A stretch of DNA of 64,000 nt. It comes from Azospirillum sp. TSH64. Its GTDB lineage: Bacteria > Pseudomonadota > Alphaproteobacteria > Azospirillales > Azospirillaceae. The stretch covers positions 78,894 through 142,893 of the forward strand of contig NZ_LGQW01000002.1 of assembly GCF_003116035.1 (NCBI RefSeq), written 5' to 3'. The notes beneath the pieces are model-generated. The model was not told the origin of the DNA. It saw only the letters and a list, made by a program, of their open reading frames with translations, and did no database searches. A program made the position numbers and the translations under genes. Numbering within the stretch: position 1 is the first letter of the stretch; the number at the start of each line of letters is the position of its first letter. Of the stretch, positions 53,837 to 63,360 are shown in pieces.

Positions 53837-54079
53837 GGGGGGACGGCACGGTATTCAAACCGGCAAAATCCTCACCTCCCCTCTCCCGTTCCCTGTTGCG
53901 GGGGAGCCAGATTGCGCCTGACGGCTTGCATGAACCGTTGGCAATCGACCGATGCAGTCAACAGCTGTGGTTAAGGGAGATGGCTGTGTGGATGGTGAAT
54001 TGTTCTGGTCAGCCTCTCTCCAGCGCATTAAGGAACGCAAAGAGCTGTGCAGCGGCATTGAAGCAGGAACACCGAAGTC
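53837..54079. other. Non-coding spacer
   Basis: About 240 bp between the DUF1612-like gene and the TPR gene with no convincing gene or repeat. GGAACACCGAAGTC lies before the ATG at 54080. The composition is lower in GC than the flanking genes. No attachment-site duplication with the left edge of the tail cluster was noticed. Confidence 0.4.
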
Positions 54080-55756
54080 ATGGCGACGACTGGCGACGTT
54101 CTGCGTCTGGCGGCGGATCACCACACCGCCGGGCGTCTGGAAGAGGCGATGGCTCTGTATCGCCTTGTCCTGCGCGCCGATCCTGTGAATGCCGATGGCT
54201 GGCGCCTGCTGGGCAAAGCCGCCAGGGCGACCGGCGATTATGGAGCAGGGCTGGGCTGCCTGCAGCGCCTTATCGCCCTATCCCCTGCCGACGCCACGAT
54301 GTTTGCCGAACTTGCGACTCTGCTGGCGGAGCAGGGTGACGAGGCTGGCGCACTTGCTGCCTATGGGGTTGCTCTGCGCTGCGATCCGCTGATGGAGCAA
54401 GCGGCATTCCAGCGCGGGATACTCCTGTTCCGGCGTGGTGCTTTGAAGCAAGCAGAGGCCGCGTTCCGGGGAGTGGGCCTGCTTGTGCCCGCTCTGGCGA
54501 TGGCGCACGTCAATCGCGGCGCTGTCTTGCATGCCTTGGGATGTCAGGAAATGGCCGAGTTGGCTTTGGCGCGGGGGCGCCGCCTGGCTCCGGAGGCAGT
54601 GGAGGCCGTGCTTAACAGTGCTCTGGTGGCGATAGCCCAAGGACGGTTGCCTGATGTGGAACGATACGGCAGGCGGGTTATCGTCCTGGCACCCGACTCT
54701 GTGCAGGGCTATGCCCTTCTTGCCAATGCGCGGGTGCATCTGGGCAGGCCACAGGATGGGATTGCCGCCTATGATCGGGCCCTGGATATTGAATCAGACA
54801 ACTCGGAGCTGAAAGTAAACCGCGGTATCGCCCGGCTTCTGCTGGGAGAGATGGCCGGCGGATGGGATGATCTGGCTGCTCGCTGGGAGACCACGGCGTT
54901 GCCAGGAATGGGCGATGATCTGCCACGCTGGTCGGGTTCCGCCATACCGGCTGGACGGTTGCTGGTGGTGGGGCAACCTGGGGTGGGAGATGAGATCCTG
55001 TTTGCCAGTCTGATCCCGGACTTGGTCGAAAGCGGCATTGCTTGCCGTTTCGTATGCGATACCCGCCTCGTTTCCTTGCTGAAGCGCTCTCTGAAGGGAA
55101 CGGAGGTCGTGGGGCGAACTGCCGATCCCTCTGCCGTGACGACATCCGCTCTGGTGGATGACAGTGTGGCACGGGTTCCGGCCAGCGACCTGCCGCGGTA
55201 TCTGCGGCGCCGACCGGAGGATTTTGCCGGCCAACGCCCCTATCTGGTCGCTGATCCACAGCGGATTGCCGCCTTGCGGGCCCGTCACTGCGATGTCCGG
55301 CTGTGTATCGGCCTCTCCTGGCGCTCGGTTGCCAGTGCGGAACGTTCACTCGGTCTGGAGCAACTCGTGGCGGCCCTCGCTCCAGGGGTGGCGGCAGCCG
55401 GAGGGCGGCTCATCAGCTTGCAATACGGTGTCGACGACCAGGAGCGGCGCATCGCCGGCCTTTTTCATGAAACAAGCGTTGACCCATCGGGCGATCTCGA
55501 TGGCTTCGCCTCCCTGGTGGCGGCAATGAATTTGGTCATCACCATCGACAACACCACGGCGCACATGGCCGGTGGGCTTGGTATTCCAGGATGGGTGCTG
55601 CTGCCGTTCATGCCGGCGTGGTTCTGGGGGGTGTCTGCGGCCACATCCCCCTGGTACCCGAGTTTGCGGCTCTTCCGCCAGACGACGCCCGGGGATTGGA
55701 GGGGCGTGCTGGGCGAGGTGGGCCAGGCGTTACGGTCCGTGGGAGGAGCGCAATGA
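54080..55756 (+). CDS. TPR protein with C-terminal GT9-like glycosyltransferase domain
   Basis: This 558-aa cytoplasmic protein has about seven TPRs in residues 1-270 (AADHHTAGRLEEAMALYRLVLRADPVNADGWRLLG, and so on) and a C-terminal domain of the heptosyltransferase type: VVGQPGVGDEILFASLIPDLVESG (about 297), IGLSWRSVASAERSLGL, and VITIDNTTAHMAGGLGIPGWVLLPFMPAWFW...SPWYPSLRLFRQTTPGDW (about 489-540), a GT9 hallmark. The acceptor may be a protein or glycan. The lower third-position GC in places suggests some exchange. Gene start is ATG 54080. Its C-terminal motif is shared with the genes at 55855 and 63832. Confidence 0.85.
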   Translation: MATTGDVLRLAADHHTAGRLEEAMALYRLVLRADPVNADGWRLLGKAARATGDYGAGLGCLQRLIALSPADATMFAELATLLAEQGDEAGALAAYGVALRCDPLMEQAAFQRGILLFRRGALKQAEAAFRGVGLLVPALAMAHVNRGAVLHALGCQEMAELALARGRRLAPEAVEAVLNSALVAIAQGRLPDVERYGRRVIVLAPDSVQGYALLANARVHLGRPQDGIAAYDRALDIESDNSELKVNRGIARLLLGEMAGGWDDLAARWETTALPGMGDDLPRWSGSAIPAGRLLVVGQPGVGDEILFASLIPDLVESGIACRFVCDTRLVSLLKRSLKGTEVVGRTADPSAVTTSALVDDSVARVPASDLPRYLRRRPEDFAGQRPYLVADPQRIAALRARHCDVRLCIGLSWRSVASAERSLGLEQLVAALAPGVAAAGGRLISLQYGVDDQERRIAGLFHETSVDPSGDLDGFASLVAAMNLVITIDNTTAHMAGGLGIPGWVLLPFMPAWFWGVSAATSPWYPSLRLFRQTTPGDWRGVLGEVGQALRSVGGAQ

Positions 55757-55762
55757 GGACGG

Positions 55763-55796
55763 GGCGTCAGGCATGAGCGGGAAATTGCCTGACGCC
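55763..55796. terminator. Hairpin between convergent TPR genes
   Basis: GGCGTCAGGCA (55763-55773) and TGCCTGACGCC (55786-55796) form an 11-bp perfect stem with a 12-nt loop, 7 bp past the plus-strand TPR gene. No T-run. It lies 59 bp from the stop of the convergent gene and may serve either strand. Confidence 0.5.
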
Positions 55797-55854
55797 GTGA
55801 GCACAGGGGAACCACCCCGCTCCGTCCCGACGCCCGATGGCCGCGTCCGACCCC

Positions 55855-57321
55855 TCAGGTCCTGAGCGCCGCCAGTTGACGCAGGGCCTGTTCGGCAGCG
55901 GCGAACACGCTGTCCCAGTCGCCCGGGGTGGTCTGGCGGAACAGGCGCATCGACGGGTACCAGGGGGTGGTGTCGGCCCACTCGCCCTTGCCGTCGCCAT
56001 AGACCCAGTAGGGCATGAACTGCAGCAGGTTCCACACCGGGCGGCCCAGCGAGCCGGCCAGATGCGCCACCGAACTGTCGGTCATGATCACCAGATCGAG
56101 CCGTTCCAGCACCGCCGCGGTATCGGCGAAATCGTTGAAATGCTGCCCCAGCGGCGTGATCAGGGTAGAGGTGCCAAGCGTCTCCAGCTCCGCCTCCGGC
56201 GGGCCCTTCTGGATGCTGTAGAGCCGCACATTCGGCACGTTGAGGAAGCGCAGGAAACGGCTGAGCGTGGTGGCGCGGCGCGCGTTGTCCTTGAAGGTGA
56301 CGCGGCCGGACCAGATGATGCCGACCTTGATCGTGCCGTCCGGGCCGGGAACCAGCCGGGTGGCCTTCTCTCGCGCTTCGGCCGGAACGGTCAGGCGGGT
56401 GGGCGGCGGCACCGTGTCGATGGTCGTGCCCAGCCGGTGCGGCAGGCTCATCAGCGGGCAATGGACGTCATAGGGCGGATAGGGAGTGCCGGCGCGCACG
56501 AAGCCGTCGATGCCCTCCAGCCCGGACAGCAGGCGGTGCAGCTCCGGATGGCATTCCAGCAGGACCCGGCCGCCGCGCGCCTTGACCATCGGCGCATAGC
56601 GCGCGGTCAGCAGCACGTCGCCGAACCCCTGTTCGGTGGTCAGCAGGATGGTCTTGCCGTCGAGCGGCCCGCCGTCCCACATCGTGCCGTCGGCGATGCG
56701 GTTCTGGTAGCTGGGCAGCGACAGGCGGGAATCGTAATCGCGGAAGCCTTCGGCATAGCGGCCGACCTGCAGCAGCGTCAGGGCGCGGTCCCACAGCAGC
56801 CCCGGGTCGTTGGGCCGGGCGCGCAGGGCGACGTCCAGGATCTCCAGCGCGCGGTTGAACCGGCAGCCGTGCCGCAGCGCCACCACCAGGTTGGACAGCA
56901 GGTTGGCGTTGCCGCCGGACAGCACCACCGCATGCTCCTGCGCGGCGATGGCATCGGCATATTGCTCCACGTCGCCCAGCACGTTGCCGAGATTGGTCCA
57001 GGCGCCGACATGGCGCTGGTCGATCTCCAGCGCGCGCCGCTGGCAGGCGATCGCCGCCTCCGGCTTGCCGGCCTGCCGCAGCAGGGCGCCCAGCGCGCTC
57101 CATACGTTGGGATCACGCGGCTTCTGCTCCAGCATCCCTTCCAGCATCTCGATGCTGAGCCCGTGGGAGCCCTGGCCGGCTGCCGGAGTTGGGGCCGGAG
57201 CCGGTGCCGGTGCGGGAGCCGATGATACCGGAACCGAGGATATCGGATGCGGCGAGGCCTGAAGGGGCAAGGCTGCCTGGGGGGACGGCGCCGGGGCGGC
57301 CTGGGTGATGTTTGCCTTCAT
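55855..57321 (-). CDS. TPR protein with C-terminal GT9-like glycosyltransferase domain
   Basis: This 488-aa protein starts with a Pro/Ala-rich tail (about 1-50), then about four TPRs (NVWSALGALLRQAGKPEAAIACQRRALEIDQRH...), and a GT9-like C-terminal domain: TEQGFGDVLLTARYAPMVKARGGRVLLECHPEL (about 227), VGIIWSGRVTFKDNARRATTL, and IMTDSSVAHLAGSLGRPVWNLLQFMPYWVYG (about 414), ending SPSMRLFRQTTPGDWDSVF. The C-terminal order matches that of the 54080 gene. The Pro/Ala N-terminal tail is unusual. Single gene, convergent with its paralogue. Confidence 0.87.
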   Translation of the reverse strand: MKANITQAAPAPSPQAALPLQASPHPISSVPVSSAPAPAPAPAPTPAAGQGSHGLSIEMLEGMLEQKPRDPNVWSALGALLRQAGKPEAAIACQRRALEIDQRHVGAWTNLGNVLGDVEQYADAIAAQEHAVVLSGGNANLLSNLVVALRHGCRFNRALEILDVALRARPNDPGLLWDRALTLLQVGRYAEGFRDYDSRLSLPSYQNRIADGTMWDGGPLDGKTILLTTEQGFGDVLLTARYAPMVKARGGRVLLECHPELHRLLSGLEGIDGFVRAGTPYPPYDVHCPLMSLPHRLGTTIDTVPPPTRLTVPAEAREKATRLVPGPDGTIKVGIIWSGRVTFKDNARRATTLSRFLRFLNVPNVRLYSIQKGPPEAELETLGTSTLITPLGQHFNDFADTAAVLERLDLVIMTDSSVAHLAGSLGRPVWNLLQFMPYWVYGDGKGEWADTTPWYPSMRLFRQTTPGDWDSVFAAAEQALRQLAALRT

Positions 57322-57467
57322 CTCTCGTCGTCGCTGGTGGTCTGCAGTCGGTTTGGAGCAGGAGCAGAGCGCGGGTAGGGCATAGACGGCTAGTCATGGA
57401 GAGTCAAACCGTCCCTTCGGCTGCACTTGTGTGCTTCTTGTGGCCGCCCGGCGCTCATGCGGGAGGC

Positions 57468-57911
57468 TTAGCGCCGCCGCAGATCCTGAAGGTCGATGTC
57501 GTCGATCCGGAAGCCGGCCTGCCGAAGCGCCTTCAGCACGATCACCTTCTGGGCGGTGCCTTCGCGCGCGGCGGCTTGGCGCAGCTCCTCAACCAGATAA
57601 TCGGGCAGCATCGCCTGCCACGGCCGGGTCGGCGCCGGACGGACGATGGTGGGTGCCGGAGCCGGCTGGGGTTGCGGCGCGGGCTGAACGGCGGGCTGGA
57701 CAGCGGCCTGGGAGATGGCCTGGGAAACAGTGGCCGGCGATGCCGCGGGCGGCTCCGTCTCGGTCGGCAGGAAGCCCTTGCTCAATCCGTACTGGCGGAT
57801 CGGATCGATGTCGTTCGTGCCCAGCCCGCCGATCCCGATCCCGCCCAATGGAGGACGGGCCGGCTTGGCGGCAGGCTTAACGGTCGGCTTGGCGGGGCTG
57901 TCGGTCGACAT
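57468..57911 (-). CDS. ParA-associated protein with ribbon-helix-helix-like C-terminus
   Basis: This 147-aa protein (start ATG 57911) has a Pro/Ala-rich N-terminal two thirds and a C-terminal segment, MLPDYLVEELRQAAAREGTAQKVIVLKALRQAGFRIDDIDLQDL, with the beta-helix-helix pattern of RHH DNA-binding proteins and a similarity in style to VirC2/ParG-like partition partners. It lies about 1 kb downstream of parA on the same strand, with an array of TCATGA sites between. I infer a centromere-binding role; no homology search was possible. A longer start at 57965 is less likely. Confidence 0.65.
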   Translation of the reverse strand: MSTDSPAKPTVKPAAKPARPPLGGIGIGGLGTNDIDPIRQYGLSKGFLPTETEPPAASPATVSQAISQAAVQPAVQPAPQPQPAPAPTIVRPAPTRPWQAMLPDYLVEELRQAAAREGTAQKVIVLKALRQAGFRIDDIDLQDLRRR

Positions 57912-59760
57912 GGGCACTCCGGTCAGGGCGATGCCGGCTTGAAGAGGGCCGGGCAAATAAGCCATGAAGCATTATCATGACTTGGTGTCCTGTCTTCGCG
58001 ACATGTGGCGGGTGGGCCGTGTGCCATGGCGGAAAGCCGACCGGCGTGGCGCGGGAAGCACAGGGGGGATAGCAGGGCATCATGCCATCACAAAAAATCA
58101 TGACATAAAAACATGATGACAAGTGCGGGCTGGGAGGCTCCAGGAGGGGGGCGGGCCGGCCATCGGTCGAGGAGGGATGGTATCGCCGTCCAGAGCGGAG
58201 GCATCGTCGGCGAACCATCGGGGCAGCAAAGTGTCTATATGAACAGTAATGATGAAAATTAATCATGAAATAATATAATGTGATCTTTGCAATGTGGGGG
58301 CGGGCTTGCCGGTTGTCCGGCATATCCGTGGCAGCGGGACCGCGGGAAAGGAAGATGCCGTTGTCCCGCATTGGCAGGGGGATCCAGTAAGACGCGATTG
58401 CCCTGCCCCGCCCGGCCGTTCCTCGGTCGGAATTGAACCTTCACAGGGCTGGGCGGTCATGATTTGGCGGATGCCGCCTTTCCGGATACCAGCGTTATCG
58501 GGAATCCATGAAATGATGAAAAGGCATGTTTTGGGCGGCTGAGTTGCTGTGCTTCTCCGGTCGTGTCGACGCAGCCTCGCTCCAGCCTCATGCCTTCATC
58601 ACTTTTCACCGTAACAGGAAGTCATGCCTAAAAATCATGACATGATAAATGGTGATGAAATGCCGATCCTGGCCGTCCCGCTGCCGGGGTGATGGTGCCC
58701 CTTCATCTGCCGGAGGAGAACGCAAGCCACTCTCTCAGCTAATCCGCACCGGACCGCCCACCGGTTTGGGGGCCCGGTCCCGATGCGCCCAATCCGCGGA
58801 AACGCAGCCCCGCCTCACCCTCAGGTCGCCGGCTATGCGATAAAAATCATTTCATGAAATATACAAGTAAGGACATGACCTTATCTCATGCCCTGAAGCC
58901 GCGACGGCGTTTCTCCACAGCTTCCGGAGGCCGCCCGGTCCGCCTCACCCCCGCGGGATCAGCGGATTGGCCGGTGAGCTTTCCAGGAAGGCAACGAACT
59001 CGTCGGTCAGGGCGCGGACGTTCAGGTCGGCATTGCTGTCGGGATTGACCTCGCCCGGACCGTGCCCGGTATAGGTCATCTCCTTCAGGAGAGAACGCTC
59101 GATCAGTTCGGTGCGGAAGGCCGGGACGCCATGTTCGTCCAGCAGGCCGCGAGCATGGCGGTCGACGCGGGATTCGATGGCCGCCTGGGTGCGGACGATC
59201 ACCACGCTGGAGGCTGGGGTGTGCTTCAGCACACCGACGGAATCCGCCACCACCTTGAAGGTGCGCACCGTCTCCTTCACGTCCATGAAGGACTGCTGGG
59301 TCGGGATCAGCACCCCGTCGCTGACCGAGAAGGCGTAGAGCATGGTCAGGTTGCCGAAGCCGGCAAGGTCGATCAGCGTGTAGTCGAAGCTCGGCGCGTT
59401 CTCCTGCACCGTCTGGCGGACGTTCGATTCCGTGATCTCGTCCAGCACCCGCACCCCGGCATCGTTCCGCCGCCGCGCCCATTCGGCCAGATGCCGGTTG
59501 GGGTCGCAGTCGAGCAGAAGCACGCTTGCCTCGCGCCGGCGCAGTTCGGAGGTGAGCGCCATGACCAGACTGGTCTTGCCGACGCCGCCCTTGGTGGAGG
59601 CGAAACTGATGATCCGAGCCATGCGGTGGTTCCCGGTTGCAGAGGGGGAAAGCGGGGGGACCCGAGCGGGAGCTTTGCGGATTTACACGCAAGAACAGGA
59701 AAGATGGAAGTGGTTTCACGTCATGAAGAAGAAGCATGAAATCATGATATTTAAATATAA
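57912..59760. repeat. TCATGA-rich array around parA: candidate partition centromere
   Basis: The palindrome TCATGA occurs at 57975, 58098, 58263, 58457, 58635, 58852, 59721 and 59742, and nowhere in the parA coding region (58945-59622). About 0.15 copies would be expected here from a rough base composition estimate. Spacings between the first six are 123-217 bp. Many are written A-rich-ATCATGA(C/A)AT; half-sites TCATGCC appear at 58080, 58588, 58622 and 58886, and CATGA at 57963, 58112, 58507, 58641, 58873 and 59735. The 58-58.94 kb stretch has no convincing gene and is locally AT-rich. Confidence 0.75.
58945..59622 (-). CDS. parA: ParA/MinD-family ATPase (VirC1-like)
   Basis: This 225-aa ATPase has the deviant Walker A STKGGVGKTS (signature Lys11, catalytic Lys16), LLLDCDPNRHLAEW, YTLIDLAGFGNLTMLYAFSVSDGVLIPTQQSFMDVKETVRTF and a C-terminal helix. 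Small ParAs of this length lack the N-terminal HTH and belong to the type Ib/VirC1 group that act with RHH partners. The start (ATG 59622) is preceded by GGGAACC. The gene is not linked to a replication initiator, and no ParB is seen. Function may be partition of DNA or positioning of another cargo. Confidence 0.9.
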   Translation of the reverse strand: MARIISFASTKGGVGKTSLVMALTSELRRREASVLLLDCDPNRHLAEWARRRNDAGVRVLDEITESNVRQTVQENAPSFDYTLIDLAGFGNLTMLYAFSVSDGVLIPTQQSFMDVKETVRTFKVVADSVGVLKHTPASSVVIVRTQAAIESRVDRHARGLLDEHGVPAFRTELIERSLLKEMTYTGHGPGEVNPDSNADLNVRALTDEFVAFLESSPANPLIPRG

Positions 59761-59984
59761 AATGGCTTTGTGGGGAGGGGAAGAGACGCCGGGACGGCGG
59801 TGCGTCCCTGCCCCGGCGCTTGTCAGCCCCGGCATCGCCATGGCATAGCCACCCGGCCCAGCCGTTGCGGCTCCCAGCCGGCGGTACGCTGTGCCGTGCC
59901 CGGATCGACCGCCGCCTGCCTGCGGATCCGTGTTCAGCCGCTCAATCCATCCGCCTCAGCCATCCCGCCGCCAGGATCCGCCGC

Positions 59985-61928
59985 ATGACAGACGCCAGCT
60001 TCCTCCAGGTCCGGACCGATACCGAAGCGGGGCGTCCTTGGCACGCCATGGAAGGGCTGCGGCGCATCCTGCAGCGGGAGCCCGGGAATGCGGACGCCGT
60101 CGAGCTGTCGAAAACGGTCCTGACCGACATCTTTGCAAAGGGGAGCGACGCCTACCGGCATGGCCGGCTCGAGGCGGCGGTCTGGTGTTTCGTCCTTCTC
60201 GCGGAGTATGGCGCGCCGCGCGATACCTTTCGCACCAACTGCGAAGCCGTGGTTTCCATGATCCTCCAGCGCGCCATGGAGGATGCGAATGCCGGGCGAA
60301 CCGGCGACGCCAGGCGTGCCTGCCGGCTGCTGCTGGTCCTCGATCCGGCGATCGCCCAGGCGCATCTGCTCATCGGGCAATTCGAGCGCGGCGCCGACGG
60401 CGACGGGGCGGTGGCGGCCATGTCGATCGCCCGGGGCCTGCTGCTTGCCCCGGAGACGGCCCATGGCGACCAGTTGCGCGATATCGCCATGCCGGCCGGC
60501 ATCCGCGCCCTTGCCGAGTGGCTTGGCCGTGACCGGCCGGCGGCTCCGCTCCTGGGGGCGCTCGGCCGGCTGTGCCCGCCCGGCCACGCGGAGGCCCTGA
60601 CCCGTTGCCGCGGGATGACGGTTCAGGCGGAGGCGTGGCAGGGCGCCGGCCGGACGGAGGCGCGCTGGCAGGCGGCCGCGGCCGCGATGCATTGGCTGGG
60701 AGATCTGCAGCAGGAGCGGCAGGGCTATCGTGACGCCCTGGAGGCCCACAAGCAGGGTTTCGACCTGTGGAACAGTCCGGCCGGACTGGAGCGCAAGGCG
60801 CAGGCCCAGCAGTATCTCGTCATCGAGGAGTTGCTGGAGAGCCTGAAGGGCTTCGCCTATGCCTATGTCTACGACATGGACCGGCAGGCCGCGGCCCGTG
60901 CCTCCTTCGACAGCCTGTCGGCAACGATGGAACGCCTGCTGGAGGCGCCCGGCATCGACAGCTGGACCCGCACGCAGCGCTGGACGACCCTGCTCGGCAT
61001 GCGGTCGCTCGTCGGCTATGCGGTGGCGCTCGGACGCAATCCCATTCTTCCGCTGTCCGGCAATCCCTTCGCCGAAGACGCGGCCACCGCAGACATGGCG
61101 GAGGGACCGGCCGTCCCGGCGGAACCGGCATCCCGGCGGGTCTTCGACTGCTGCACCTTCTTCAACGAGGCCGAGATCCTGGAGGTCCGGCTGGCCGAAC
61201 TCTACGACGTGGTCGAGCGCTTCGTCGTGGTGGAGGCGTCCCACACCCATTCCGGCGAGCCCAAGGCGCTGACCTTCGGCGACCATCGCGAGCGGTTCCA
61301 ACCCTACATGGACAAGATCCGCTACGTGGTGGTGGACGAGCTTGTCGGCACCTTCTCCTGGCAGCGGGAAGCCTACCAGCGCGACGCCATCCTGCGTGGG
61401 CTGGACGGCTGCCGCGACGACGACATGGTCATCGTCTCTGACGTCGACGAGATCCTGCGGCGCGAGGTGGTGGAGCGGCTGCGCGGCGGCGGGCCGGCCT
61501 TCGACACCGTCTTCACCACCGAACTCGACCTGTTCTTCTACCGGCTGAACTACCGCTTCTCCCGTGACTGGCGTGCCGCCGGGGCCGCGCCCTTCCGCTT
61601 CATCCGGCAGACCGGCCCCAATGCCGTGCGCTACCTCGCCAAGCAGAACATCGGCCACTTCATCCGCGACGCCGGCTGGCATTTCAGCTGGATGGGCGAT
61701 GTGTCGCGCTTCGCCGCCAAGCTGAACGCCTACGCCCACCAGGAGCATGCCCAGTCCTTCGGCGAAGGCAACATGGCGGACGTCGCCAGCTTCCTCGACG
61801 GCGGCGGCATCCTGCCCGAAGGTGCCCCCGGTGCCCGTGGAGGGTACGAGGTCGTGCCGCTCGACCGTCATCCCCGGCTGGTGCGCGACAACCTCGACCG
61901 CTTCCGGGAGATGGGCTGGATCCGCTGA
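59985..61928 (+). CDS. Protein with N-terminal helical region and GT17-like glycosyltransferase
   Basis: This 647-aa cytoplasmic protein (start ATG 59985) has a long helical, TPR-like N-terminal part (about 1-370) and a C-terminal domain matching GT17 (beta-1,4-mannosyl-glycoprotein N-acetylglucosaminyltransferase): FDCCTFFNEAEILEVRLAELYDVVERFVVVEASHTHSGEPKALTF (about 387), DDMVIVSDVDEILRREVV (DVD metal motif), and HFIRDAGWHFSWMGD. The DVD motif and FNEAEIL block look intact. It probably transfers a sugar to a surface glycan or protein. The gene is isolated and divergent from parA. Confidence 0.85.
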   Translation: MTDASFLQVRTDTEAGRPWHAMEGLRRILQREPGNADAVELSKTVLTDIFAKGSDAYRHGRLEAAVWCFVLLAEYGAPRDTFRTNCEAVVSMILQRAMEDANAGRTGDARRACRLLLVLDPAIAQAHLLIGQFERGADGDGAVAAMSIARGLLLAPETAHGDQLRDIAMPAGIRALAEWLGRDRPAAPLLGALGRLCPPGHAEALTRCRGMTVQAEAWQGAGRTEARWQAAAAAMHWLGDLQQERQGYRDALEAHKQGFDLWNSPAGLERKAQAQQYLVIEELLESLKGFAYAYVYDMDRQAAARASFDSLSATMERLLEAPGIDSWTRTQRWTTLLGMRSLVGYAVALGRNPILPLSGNPFAEDAATADMAEGPAVPAEPASRRVFDCCTFFNEAEILEVRLAELYDVVERFVVVEASHTHSGEPKALTFGDHRERFQPYMDKIRYVVVDELVGTFSWQREAYQRDAILRGLDGCRDDDMVIVSDVDEILRREVVERLRGGGPAFDTVFTTELDLFFYRLNYRFSRDWRAAGAAPFRFIRQTGPNAVRYLAKQNIGHFIRDAGWHFSWMGDVSRFAAKLNAYAHQEHAQSFGEGNMADVASFLDGGGILPEGAPGARGGYEVVPLDRHPRLVRDNLDRFREMGWIR

Positions 61929-61950
61929 GGCGGGCCGGCGCCGCCCGGCC

Positions 61951-63360
61951 TTATCCGGGCTTGACGTCGGCGGTGGTCCCGGCCCGGCGCTTCAGCCGGT
62001 GCATCGCGTGCTGGCCGCCGCCGGTGGCGCGGACCGAATAGAAATAGGCGCTGTCGTCGGTCCAATAGCGGCCCTCGCCATCGACCATCACCGTGCTGCT
62101 GTGGATGTCGGCCGGATAGACGGTCAGGCGCGGGGCCGCCTCCGCCGTGAAGCCGGCCAGATGCACGGCGGCGAGCGCCGCCTGGTCGAGGAACCAGACC
62201 GGCAGGCCGCGATCCAGGAAATGGCGGATATAGCGCCGGGTCAGGTCGAGGAAACGCAGCGCCCCCGCGGTCGGCCGGATGTGCAGCACGTCGGCGTAGA
62301 GCAGGCTCCAGATGTCCAGCCGCTTCAGCGCATGGCTCATCATCCCCAGGTCCGAGTGGGCGGAGGCCGCCAGCAGCGGGTTCAGGTCACGGATCGCCAT
62401 CAGGTCGACGTCCAGCATCAGCACCGGCCGCCTCCAGCGGGACAGCAGGTCGGGCAGCACCAGGAAACGGCTGCAGGCGTAATAGGTCTTGGCATTGTCG
62501 CCCAGCGGCGTCAGGTCGATGGTCTCGCGCAGGACGATGAAGCGCCCGGCGCCATGGGCGGCGGCCAGGGACGCCACCGTCGCCTCCGCCTCCGCGTCGG
62601 GATTGATCAGGTGCAGGGCGATGGCGCAGTCCAGGCCGCTGTCCTCGACGATGGACCGCACCATGGTCGGCAGGAACTTGCGCGCATAGACCGCGTCGCA
62701 GGATGCGTAGACCACCAGCGGCCGGTCGTCGCTTCCCGCCCCTTCGGCAAGCGTGGCGCGGATGCCGGCCGGCGGCGGTCCGTCGCGCAGGGATGCCAGG
62801 AAGGCCGGGGCGGTGCGGGTGACGGCATCGCGTCCGCCATGGCGCTCCGCCGCCTGGAGGAACAGGGCGTCGGCCTCCTCCAGCCGGTGCTGTTCGGCGC
62901 ACAGGCAGGCCAGCCGGCTCAGCGTGAAGGAGACCTCCGGATACAGCTCCAGCGCCCGGCGGTAGGCACGCTCGGCGCGCAGCCCCTGCCCGTCGCGGCG
63001 CAGTGCGTTGCCCAGCGCCACCAGCCCGACGCAGTCGTCGCGGCCCTGGAAGCGGGCGACGTCTTCGGCTTTGCCCAAATGGGTCAGAAGCTGCCACAGG
63101 TTGGAGCGCCGGGTCCGATCGGCGGGCGTCAACTGCCAGGAGGCGAGCGCATGGCCGGCCGCCTCCGCCATGTCCTGTCCGACCAGCAGCCGGGCGAGCG
63201 CGTCATGGGCCACCGCCACTCCGGCTCCACCCTCTTCCACGTCACGTTCCAGCACCCGGCGATAGAGTGCCATGGCGGTTTCGGGTCCGCCCGTCCGCTC
63301 GGCGTCGCGTGCGGCGTCCAAATCGCTCTGGAGATCGGCAGGCGGCGGGACGGGGGGCAT
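61951..63360 (-). CDS. TPR protein with DxD glycosyltransferase-like C-terminal domain
   Basis: This 469-aa protein has about five TPR-like repeats in its first 200 residues (RDAERTGGPETAMALYRRVLERD; GNALRRDGQGLRAERAYRRALELYPE) and a C-terminal domain: LVVYASCDAVYARKFLPTMVRSIVEDSGLDCAIALHLINPD, then PVLMLDVDLMAIRDLNPLLA with a DVD motif, and VWFLDQAALAAVHL, a GT8-like profile of donor-sugar binding. The start is ATG 63360. It is convergent with the GT17 gene. The substrate is unknown. Confidence 0.78.
   Translation of the reverse strand: MPPVPPPADLQSDLDAARDAERTGGPETAMALYRRVLERDVEEGGAGVAVAHDALARLLVGQDMAEAAGHALASWQLTPADRTRRSNLWQLLTHLGKAEDVARFQGRDDCVGLVALGNALRRDGQGLRAERAYRRALELYPEVSFTLSRLACLCAEQHRLEEADALFLQAAERHGGRDAVTRTAPAFLASLRDGPPPAGIRATLAEGAGSDDRPLVVYASCDAVYARKFLPTMVRSIVEDSGLDCAIALHLINPDAEAEATVASLAAAHGAGRFIVLRETIDLTPLGDNAKTYYACSRFLVLPDLLSRWRRPVLMLDVDLMAIRDLNPLLAASAHSDLGMMSHALKRLDIWSLLYADVLHIRPTAGALRFLDLTRRYIRHFLDRGLPVWFLDQAALAAVHLAGFTAEAAPRLTVYPADIHSSTVMVDGEGRYWTDDSAYFYSVRATGGGQHAMHRLKRRAGTTADVKPG

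Noticed and set aside
58294..58542. 82-codon plus-strand frame in the parA spacer
   Set aside because: No ribosome-binding site, no motif, and the region is a non-coding TCATGA array.
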